A stretch of 64,000 nt of DNA from the NCBI GenBank assembly GCA_031127075.1, contig JARIFA010000001.1:1-64000 (forward strand). The letters run 5' to 3'. The notes under the pieces are model-generated. The model was not told the DNA's origin. It did no database searches and saw only the letters and a program-made list of their open reading frames with translations. The DNA is from Gemmatimonadota bacterium. GTDB lineage: Bacteria > Gemmatimonadota > Gemmatimonadetes > Gemmatimonadales > Gemmatimonadaceae. Made by a program: the position numbers and the translations under genes. Shown piece after piece: positions 13,058-20,561 of this stretch; position 1 is the first letter of the stretch; every line of letters begins with the position of its first letter.

Positions 13058-14257
13058 GTGCTCGCCCCTTCGCCCTCCGCCACGTACCTCGACGCCGCCG
13101 TCGCCGTCGACCAGTGGCTCGCCGGGATCCGGCAGACGGGAATCCTCGCGCTCGACACCGAAGGCGCGAGCTTCCATCGCTACGTCGACCGCATCTACCT
13201 GATCCAGCTCTCCACGCGGGAGCGGCACGCGATCATCGACCCGCTCCCCATCGCGACGCCGGCGGGGCTCGGCGCGCTGGTGGAGGACCCCGCCGTCGAG
13301 ATCGTCTTCCACGACGCCGACTACGACCTGCGGCTGCTGCGGCAGGATTACGGCTGGCAGGTCCGCAACGTCTTCGACACGCGCATCGCCGCGCAGCTCC
13401 TCGGCCTGAAGGCGTTCGGCCTCGCGGCGTTGCTCGAGCGCTCGTTCGGCCTCAAGCTCGACAAGAAGCATCAGCGCGCCGACTGGTCGATGCGCCCGCT
13501 GACGGCCGATATGCTCGACTACGCGGCGCAGGACACGATGCATCTCCTCGGTCTCCGCGATGTGTTGCGCGCCGAGCTCGAGGCGAAGGGGCGTCTCACG
13601 TGGGCGGCCGAGGAGTTCGCGCGCCTCGAGACGATCGGCTGGGCGGCCGAGGACCCGGCGGCGGCGTTCCTGCGGATCAAGGGCGCGCGCGACCTGACGC
13701 GGCGCGAGCTCGCGCTCTTCCGCGAGGTGGTGCAGTGGCGCGACGCGACGGCGCTCGCGCTCGATCGGGCGACGTTCCGTGTGGTGGGGAACGAGACGCT
13801 CTTCGAGCTCGCGCGGCTCGCCCCGCGGACCCGCGACGCCCTGGGTAAGGTGAAGGGGATGCCGCGCGGGATCCTCGAGCGCGCCGGCGATGCGATCCTC
13901 GCCGCGATCGGGCGCGGGCTCGAGGTGCCCGAGGCGGAGCTCCCGCGTTTCCCGAAGGCGGCACGCTGGGACCGCGACCCCGACTTCGACCACAAGGTCG
14001 GTGCGCTGAAGGCGGTGCGCGATGCCGCCGCGACGCGGCTCGACCTCGATCCCGGCGTCCTCTGTTCGCGGGAGCGGCTCGAGACGGTGGCGCGGCTGCT
14101 GCCGCGCGAGGTGGACGACCTCACGCGGATCCCGGAGTTCCGGCGGTGGCAGATCGCCGAGATGGGGGCGGGATTCGTGCAGGCGATCGCGCCGTTCGCG
14201 AAGGGGGCGAAGCCCGCGGCAGCGGTCGACCCCGCGGAGTCGCCGTACCGCGAGTAG
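13058..14257 (+). CDS. rnd: Ribonuclease D
   Basis: DEDD exonuclease motifs (LALDTEGASFHRYVDRIYLIQ, FHDADYDLRLL, YAAQDT) and HRDC-like C-terminus. Confidence 0.9.
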   Translation: MLAPSPSATYLDAAVAVDQWLAGIRQTGILALDTEGASFHRYVDRIYLIQLSTRERHAIIDPLPIATPAGLGALVEDPAVEIVFHDADYDLRLLRQDYGWQVRNVFDTRIAAQLLGLKAFGLAALLERSFGLKLDKKHQRADWSMRPLTADMLDYAAQDTMHLLGLRDVLRAELEAKGRLTWAAEEFARLETIGWAAEDPAAAFLRIKGARDLTRRELALFREVVQWRDATALALDRATFRVVGNETLFELARLAPRTRDALGKVKGMPRGILERAGDAILAAIGRGLEVPEAELPRFPKAARWDRDPDFDHKVGALKAVRDAAATRLDLDPGVLCSRERLETVARLLPREVDDLTRIPEFRRWQIAEMGAGFVQAIAPFAKGAKPAAAVDPAESPYRE

Positions 14258-14315
14258 GGCATAGCGCCGCCGGCACGAGGCGTTCGGACACACCACCGCA
14301 GGACGACGATAGACG

Positions 14316-14346
14316 AAAAGGGGGGCCGGCGCAGTGCCGGCCCCCC
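14316..14346 (-). terminator. Rho-independent-type terminator after ferredoxin gene (possibly bidirectional)
   Basis: Stem GGGGGGCCGGC / GCCGGCCCCCC flanked by aaaa, which reads as TTTT after the hairpin on the minus strand. Confidence 0.75.
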
Positions 14347-14387
14347 TCGTCACATCAGACCCGCCGGTGGCCCGGCGGCGCGCCGAC

Positions 14388-14651
14388 TCACCGCGTCGGC
14401 TTGCCGGGCTTCGGCTCCTGCTTGAACACGTCGCGGTTGATCTGCACGTACTGCGTCAGGTTCCCCGGCACATCCTCCTCGGGGAAGATCGCCGTCACCG
14501 GGCACTCCGGCTCGCAGGCGCCGCAATCGATGCACTCGTCCGGGTTGATGTACAGCTGCTCCGGTCCCTCGTAGATGCAGTCCACGGGGCAGACGTCGAC
14601 GCAGGACTTGTCCTTCGTGTTGATGCAGGCTTCGGTGATCACGTACGGCAT
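14388..14651 (-). CDS. Ferredoxin, 7Fe/8Fe bacterial type
   Basis: CVDVCPVDC and CIDCGACEPECPV clusters. Confidence 0.93.
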   Translation of the reverse strand: MPYVITEACINTKDKSCVDVCPVDCIYEGPEQLYINPDECIDCGACEPECPVTAIFPEEDVPGNLTQYVQINRDVFKQEPKPGKPTR

Positions 14652-14767
14652 GCGCGGTCCTCAATGCAGATGGGAGTGCGGAAAAGATAGAGGCGCGCCA
14701 GACCGCCCGACACCCCTCACGGCCCGCGCGCTGGACAAGGCTCCTCCGCTCCCCTTAACTCCCCTCC

Positions 14768-15238
14768 GTGCGCCTCATCGTGAACGGCCGCCCGGTCGAT
14801 GCCGACCCGCCCGGCCACCAGCCCCTCCTCGACTTCCTCCGTGACGCCTGCGGCCTCACCGGCACCAAGCGCGGCTGCGACCGCGGCGAGTGCGGGGCCT
14901 GCACCGTCCTCGTGGACGGCGAGCCGACCCTCAGCTGCCTCGCCCTCGCCCACGGGTGCGACGGCCAGTCGGTCCAGACCATCGAGGGACTCGGTGACGT
15001 CGACGCGCCGCACACGCTGCAGGAGGCGTTCGTCGCGGAGGACGCGGCCCAGTGCGGCTTCTGCACGCCCGGCCAGCTGATGGCCGCCACCGCCCTCCTG
15101 GCCCGGGTCGCCGATCCCAGCGAGGCCGAGGTGCGCGCCGCCCTCAGCGGGAACCTCTGCCGCTGCGGGACGCATCCCAAGATCGTCCGCGCGGTCCGCC
15201 GCGCGGCAGCGACGCTCCGCACGGGCGACGCGACGTGA
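14768..15238 (+). CDS. (2Fe-2S)-binding subunit of a xanthine dehydrogenase-family / PaoA-like aldehyde oxidoreductase
   Basis: GTKRGCDRGECGACTVLVDG and QCGFCTPGQLM ... CRCGTHPKI motifs. Confidence 0.92.
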   Translation: MRLIVNGRPVDADPPGHQPLLDFLRDACGLTGTKRGCDRGECGACTVLVDGEPTLSCLALAHGCDGQSVQTIEGLGDVDAPHTLQEAFVAEDAAQCGFCTPGQLMAATALLARVADPSEAEVRAALSGNLCRCGTHPKIVRAVRRAAATLRTGDAT

Positions 15239-17523
15239 CCGGACCGAACCGCCGATTCGTCAGCACGACCGTCGAGGTCGAGGGGCGCGTCGAGACCCGC
15301 GTGGTTGAGGTCCCCGCGGTCACGCTCGCGCCTTGGGACGCCGATGCCGCGCTCACCCACGTCGGCGCCCGCGCCCAGCGCGTCGACGGGCTCCTCAAGG
15401 CCGCCGGCCGCGCGCCGTACACCACCGACCTCGCCCGCCCCGGGATGGCGCACGCGGTCTTCGTGCGCGCCCAGGTACCGCGCGGGCGTATCACCGCGAT
15501 CGACACCACCGCCGCGCGCGCGATGCCCGGCGTGCTCGACATCCTGCTCGCCGCCGACGTCCCGGCCCGCACCCGACTCTTCCTCCCGGACGTCACCTAC
15601 GCGGGCGCGCCGGTCGCGGCGGTCTGCGCGGAGACCCTTGCCCAGGCCGAGGCCGCGGCGCGTGCGGTCCGCGTGACGATCGAACCGGGCGAGGCGGCGA
15701 TCACCCCCGAGCAGGCGCTCGCGGGCGCGCCGGTGCGGCCGGGCCTCACGTCGAATCAATCGGGGGGCGCCCCGAAGGTCCGCCAGCGCGGCGACGTCGA
15801 CACCGCCCTCGCCACCGCCGACGTCGTCCTCACGCGCGAGGTGCGCACGCCGTGCGTCCTCCACAGCGCGATGGAACCGCACGCCGCCGTCGCTGAATGG
15901 TCGGGTGATGCGCTCACGGTCTGGGAGAGCACGCAGGGCATCTTCCGCGTGCGCGATGGGCTCGCGAAGGCGCTCGGCCTCCCGGTGCACCGCGTCCGCG
16001 TGATCTGCGAGGCGATGGGCGGCGGCTTCGGTGCGAAGAACTACGCGGGGCCGCACACCTTCACCGCCGCCGTCCTCGCCCGCCGCCTGCGGCGGCCCGT
16101 CTCCTGCGTGCTCGACCGCGCGGGGGAGCAGATCGACAGCGGCAATCGGTCGAGCACCTGGCAGCGCATCACCATCGGGGCGCGCCGCGACGGCACCCTC
16201 GTCGCCATCGACCTCGACGCGATCATCCCGCTCGGCATCGGCGGATGGGACGGCGGCCCCGGCGATCTCTTCCACGAGCTCTACGCCTGCCCGAACGTCC
16301 GCACGCGCGAGGCGTTCGTGTATACGAACACGGGCGCGATGGCCTCCTTCCGCGCGCCCGGACACGCCGAGGGTGCGGTGGGGCTCGAGCTGACGCTGAA
16401 CGCCATCGCGGCCGAGCTGGGGCTCGACCCGCTCGTCCTCCGCGAGCGCAACATCGCGACGCGCGACCAGAAGCAGGACCGCCCATACACCGGGAACCGA
16501 CTCGCCGAGTGCTACACGGAGGGCGCGCGCCGCATCGGGTGGCACGACCGCGCGGGGCGCACCGTGCGCGACGGGCGCCTCCGTCGCGGCTTCGGCGTGG
16601 CGGCGCAGGTGTGGGGCACCGGCGGCGGGCCGCCGTCGTACGCGACCGTGCGACTCAACACCGACGGCACCGCCGACGTCCTCTCCGGCACGCAGGACCT
16701 CGGCACGGGGACGCGCACGATCCTCGCGCAGGTGGCGGCGGAATCGCTCGGGCATCGGCTCGACGCGGTGCGCGCCGTGATCGGCGACACCGCGACCGGC
16801 CCCTACTCGGGCAACTCCTGGGGCTCGATCACCGTCGCCTCGCTCACGCCGGCGGTGCGAATGGCCGCCGAGGAGGCGCGGCGAGGTCTGCTCGAGGCGG
16901 CCGCCGGCATCCTCGACGTCGCCGTCGACGCGCTCGAGACGCGCGAGGGCCGCGTGCACGTGCGCGACACCGACCGATCGCTCGCCTTCGGCGAGGTGAC
17001 GGCGAAGCTCGGCAACGTGATGATCATGGGACAGGGCGCGCGCGGTCCGAATCCGTCCGGGACGGGCATCGTCACGACCGGAGCCCAATTCGCCGAGGTC
17101 GAAGTCGACGTCGAGACGGGCGTGGTGCGCGTCGTGACGATCGTCGCGGTGCACGACGCCGGGCGCATCGTGAACCCGACGCTCGCCGAGTCACAGCTCG
17201 AGGGCGGGATCATCCAGGGACTCGGCTACGCGTTGTTCGAGGAGCGCGCGCTCGATGCGCGGCTCGGGCTCCCACTCAATGTCGGGCTGCACGATTACAA
17301 GATCCCGACCCACGCCGACATCCCGGTGATCGACGGGCACTTCCTGGATGGGGCGGACCCCCTCGCGAATCCCGTCGGGGCGCGCGGCATCGCCGAGCCG
17401 GCGATCATCCCCACCGCGCCCGCCATCGCGGGCGCCGTCGCTGATGCGCTCGGCGTGGAGGTCAGCGAACTCCCGCTGACTCCGTGGCGTGTGCTCGGCG
17501 CGCTGGACGGCGCGAGTCGGTGA
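15235..17523 (+). CDS. Molybdopterin-binding subunit, xanthine dehydrogenase family (PaoC/YagR-like)
   Basis: GTGA overlap with 2Fe-2S subunit; GGGFGAKN, SFRAPGHAEGAVGLE, GTQDLGTGTRTILAQ and GARGIAEPA motifs. Confidence 0.9.
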   Translation: MTGPNRRFVSTTVEVEGRVETRVVEVPAVTLAPWDADAALTHVGARAQRVDGLLKAAGRAPYTTDLARPGMAHAVFVRAQVPRGRITAIDTTAARAMPGVLDILLAADVPARTRLFLPDVTYAGAPVAAVCAETLAQAEAAARAVRVTIEPGEAAITPEQALAGAPVRPGLTSNQSGGAPKVRQRGDVDTALATADVVLTREVRTPCVLHSAMEPHAAVAEWSGDALTVWESTQGIFRVRDGLAKALGLPVHRVRVICEAMGGGFGAKNYAGPHTFTAAVLARRLRRPVSCVLDRAGEQIDSGNRSSTWQRITIGARRDGTLVAIDLDAIIPLGIGGWDGGPGDLFHELYACPNVRTREAFVYTNTGAMASFRAPGHAEGAVGLELTLNAIAAELGLDPLVLRERNIATRDQKQDRPYTGNRLAECYTEGARRIGWHDRAGRTVRDGRLRRGFGVAAQVWGTGGGPPSYATVRLNTDGTADVLSGTQDLGTGTRTILAQVAAESLGHRLDAVRAVIGDTATGPYSGNSWGSITVASLTPAVRMAAEEARRGLLEAAAGILDVAVDALETREGRVHVRDTDRSLAFGEVTAKLGNVMIMGQGARGPNPSGTGIVTTGAQFAEVEVDVETGVVRVVTIVAVHDAGRIVNPTLAESQLEGGIIQGLGYALFEERALDARLGLPLNVGLHDYKIPTHADIPVIDGHFLDGADPLANPVGARGIAEPAIIPTAPAIAGAVADALGVEVSELPLTPWRVLGALDGASR

Positions 17524-17571
17524 CACCGATGTGCGCGGCGAATCGCGCGCGCACGGACCGCTGAGGCGCCG

Positions 17572-17883
17572 TCAGACCCGCCAGGGCGGGAGCGCGCCCG
17601 GCTTCCGCTTCAACTCGGGGTTGTGGCGATACAGCGACGCCGTCTTGCCGATGGTCTGGATCACCTCGGCCTTCACGCGGCCCGCGAGCTGGTTCGCGGC
17701 GTCCTTGGCGGAGACGTCGGCGGTCTTGTTGAGCTGGACCTTCACGAGCTCTCGGCTGCGGAGCGCCTCATCGAGGGCCTGCACCACCGCGGGGGTGACC
17801 CCCTCGGTGCCGACGTGCAGCGTCGGCTTGAGGCGGTTGCATTCGGATCGAAGCGCCGCGCGCTCCTTGCCGGTCATCGTCAT
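17572..17883 (-). CDS. YhbY family RNA-binding (CRM domain) protein
   Basis: TGKERAALRSECNRLKPTLHVGTEGVTPAVVQALDEALRSRELVKVQL and IGKTASLYRHNPE motifs. Confidence 0.88.
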   Translation of the reverse strand: MTMTGKERAALRSECNRLKPTLHVGTEGVTPAVVQALDEALRSRELVKVQLNKTADVSAKDAANQLAGRVKAEVIQTIGKTASLYRHNPELKRKPGALPPWRV

Positions 17884-18008
17884 CGCGGGCTCCGGAGAGG
17901 TCGAGGGGGAAGGATAGTCGATTCGTCCCGACGAGCGGTGCGTCCGGCCCGCCGGATGCGCGAGGCGGCGGGTACCGACCGCCCCGCGTCCCCGCACAGA
18001 TTGCAGTC

Positions 18009-18551
18009 ATGACCGACATCCTCTCCCGCTGGCGCGCCGGCCAGACCTTTGACGAGCACTTCAGCGGAGCGACCGAGCCGAAGCTCGCGGCCGTCGCGCG
18101 GAGCATCCGCAGCCGCGCCACCGTGCCGGAGGAGATCACGGCCCGCGTGCGTGCCGCCGGGCCGGGGTGGCATCTGCTGGTGCTCAGCGCCGACTGGTGC
18201 GCCGATGCCGTCAGCAGCCTGCCTTGGGTCGATGCGCTCGCCGCCGCCACGGCGAATGTGGGGATGCGGATCCTCGATCGCGACGCGAACCTCGACCTGA
18301 TGGACGCACACCTCACCAACGGCCGGAGCCGGTCGATCCCGATCGTGATCCTCTACGACGCCACGGGGGTGGAGCGCGGGTGGTGGGGCCCGCGTCCATC
18401 GGCGCTGCAGGCGTGGGTGATGTCGCCGGAGGCGCAGGCGATGCCCGCGCCGGAGCGCTACGCCGAGCAGCGGCGCTGGTACACGGCGGACGGCGGCCGG
18501 TCGATTCTCGAGGAGCTCACCGCGCTGATCGAGCGGGCGACTCAGGGCTGA
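18009..18551 (+). CDS. Thioredoxin-like family protein (single-Cys WCADA motif)
   Basis: SADWCADAVSSLPWV ... RSRSIPIVILYD thioredoxin-fold pattern. Confidence 0.75.
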   Translation: MTDILSRWRAGQTFDEHFSGATEPKLAAVARSIRSRATVPEEITARVRAAGPGWHLLVLSADWCADAVSSLPWVDALAAATANVGMRILDRDANLDLMDAHLTNGRSRSIPIVILYDATGVERGWWGPRPSALQAWVMSPEAQAMPAPERYAEQRRWYTADGGRSILEELTALIERATQG

Positions 18552-18585
18552 GGCGCCAGACGCGGGGCGCGCGCATCGGCCCGGC

Positions 18586-19470
18586 TCAGGTGGCGAGCAG
18601 CGGCGCGTACCCCCAGACCCGGTCGCGCGCGCGGCCCGTGAGCTCGACCGCACACCCGGCGGCGGCCATCCGCTCGAGTGCCTCGGTGGCCGCGGGACGC
18701 GAGATCCCCAGATCCTCGGCGAGGATCGGCATCGTCAGCGCCCCCTGGCGGCGGAGCAACGGCAGCGCGCGACGCGCGGTATGGCCTGCACGTCCGAGCG
18801 CGGCGAGGCGGTCGTGCTCCGCGGGCGCCGCCGCGGCGATCGCCGTGAGTCGTGAGCGCCATCGGCGCGCCGCATCCGCGACCCCCTGCAGCGCCATCAT
18901 CTCCCACTCCGTACGATCCCCCGCGCGGTAGGCGGCGCAGGCTCCCTCCCGTGCCGATACGGGGAGTGTGTCGAAGGGGAGCAATCGCAGGTCCGCCGTC
19001 CGGCCGCGCGCGACGAGGAGCACCGCCGCGATCGCCTCTCCCGTCGCGGCATCGGGGGCCCAGGCGGCAGCCGCGACGGCGCCGCCGAGGATGCGGCGAT
19101 CGCGGTCGTCGTCGCGCCACGTGGCTTCCAGCGCCTCACCGTGCGGGTATGTTGTGAGCGATGGCACGATGTCGCGCCATCGCTCGAGGGTGGGCAGGGC
19201 GCCGCCTCGTGCGCGGCGGACCTCCTCGCGGAGATGCGTCATCCAGGCGCGGGTCTGGAGGTCGAGGGCGGCCTCGTGGTACGGGTCGACCTCCGCCGCG
19301 AGGAGACGGCGCCGGCGATCCCCGGTCGGCTCGTTTCCGTCACCGTCCGACGTGGGGAGTCGGAGGATGGCCTCGATCCGGAGGAAGAGGTCGGCGCCGA
19401 ACGGGGCGCCAGCTGCCTCGACGTCGAGCCTGGCGATTTCGTCCGCAGCACCCTCGAGCGATCGTATCAT
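18586..19470 (-). CDS. Fic-like / DUF1612-like protein with C-terminal winged helix; catalytic loop degenerate
   Basis: C-terminal LTMPILAEDLGISRPAATEALERMAAAGCAVELTGRARDRVWGYAPLLA resembles Fic-associated wHTH; no HxFxxGNGR motif; start ATG 19470 (TTG 19485 alternative). Confidence 0.6.
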   Translation of the reverse strand: MIRSLEGAADEIARLDVEAAGAPFGADLFLRIEAILRLPTSDGDGNEPTGDRRRRLLAAEVDPYHEAALDLQTRAWMTHLREEVRRARGGALPTLERWRDIVPSLTTYPHGEALEATWRDDDRDRRILGGAVAAAAWAPDAATGEAIAAVLLVARGRTADLRLLPFDTLPVSAREGACAAYRAGDRTEWEMMALQGVADAARRWRSRLTAIAAAAPAEHDRLAALGRAGHTARRALPLLRRQGALTMPILAEDLGISRPAATEALERMAAAGCAVELTGRARDRVWGYAPLLAT

Positions 19471-19600
19471 AAAGCAATTTTGCAACTCATTTCTGATTTT
19501 TACAACCCGGTATCACTCCATCAAGAGAATTGCATATGATTAGAAAAGTAATTTTAGTTGCTTTGGTTATTCCTATTATTTCTTCTGCCTCTTTCGGTCA
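19461..19600. other. AT-rich island covering a divergent promoter and a signal peptide coding region
   Basis: Counted by eye: 46 G/C in 140 nt (~33%) inside strongly GC-rich flanks. Confidence 0.85.
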
Positions 19601-20495
19601 GGCGGCAGCTATGACGGCAACGGCGCCGACACAGCCGCAGCCAACCGTCGCCCTGGGTAGCTTCCCCGCCCACCGCATCTACGACACCAAGCGGAAGCGC
19701 ATCGTCGACTTCGAGACGATGACCGCCCGGCTCGCCCAGGCCGACCTCGTCTTCCTTGGCGAGCAGCACAACGACCCGCGCACCCACCAGCTGCAGACCG
19801 CCGTCCTCGAGGGCGTCGCCCGCCGGCGGAGCGGGCCGATCGTCCTCGCCCTCGAGATGTTCGAGCGCGACGTCCAGGGCACCCTCGACGGATACCTCGC
19901 GGGCACCGTCCCGGAATCGACCTTCCTCGCCACCTCGCGCCCCTGGCCGAACTACCCGACCGACTACCGCCCGATGGTCGAGTTCGCGAAGGCCAACCGG
20001 TGGCCCGTCGTCGCCGGGAACGTCCCGCGGCGCTACGCCTCGCAGGTCGCGCGGCGGGGGCTCGCCGCGGTCGACTCGCTCCCGCCCGTTGAGCGGGCCT
20101 TCGTCGCCCGCGACCTTGCCTGCCCCCGTGACGCCTACTGGGAGCGCTTCAAGGGCGTGATGGGGGACATGAGCGGACACGGCACGCCGATGAGCGCCGA
20201 GCAGGTGGAGGCGATGGTGTGGCGCACCTACGAGGCGCAGTGCATCAAGGACGAGACGATGGGGGAGGCCGTCGCGGCGGCTCATCTCGCCGCCGGCGCC
20301 CTGGTGATCCACGCCAACGGCGCATTCCACTCCGACTACCGGCTGGGCACGGTCGACCGCGCCCAGCGGCGCGCCCCGAAGGCCCGCACGATGGTCGTGA
20401 GCTTCGTCCCCGTCGCCGACCTCGACGCCACGCTCTCCCGCGACCAGCGGAAGCTCGGCGACTTCGTCGTCTTCACCCTCGCGCCGGCGCGCTGA
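19536..20495 (+). CDS. ChaN family lipoprotein/haem-binding-like protein (DUF399)
   Basis: VFLGEQHNDPRTHQLQTAVLEGV, LALEMFERDVQ and HANGAFHSDY motifs; N-terminal signal peptide. Confidence 0.85.
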   Translation: MIRKVILVALVIPIISSASFGQAAAMTATAPTQPQPTVALGSFPAHRIYDTKRKRIVDFETMTARLAQADLVFLGEQHNDPRTHQLQTAVLEGVARRRSGPIVLALEMFERDVQGTLDGYLAGTVPESTFLATSRPWPNYPTDYRPMVEFAKANRWPVVAGNVPRRYASQVARRGLAAVDSLPPVERAFVARDLACPRDAYWERFKGVMGDMSGHGTPMSAEQVEAMVWRTYEAQCIKDETMGEAVAAAHLAAGALVIHANGAFHSDYRLGTVDRAQRRAPKARTMVVSFVPVADLDATLSRDQRKLGDFVVFTLAPAR

Positions 20496-20561
20496 GCCGA
20501 CGCCATCCCGCGACGATCCGGACGGTCGGCATCGCCCGACCGTCCGAGTAGATTTCTCCCT

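Noticed and set aside
14755-17154. 799-aa minus-strand ORF
   Set aside because: Antisense to the aldehyde oxidoreductase subunits.
18009-18551. Missing second Cys in the thioredoxin-like protein as novel
   Set aside because: WCxDA single-Cys thioredoxin-like families are already known.
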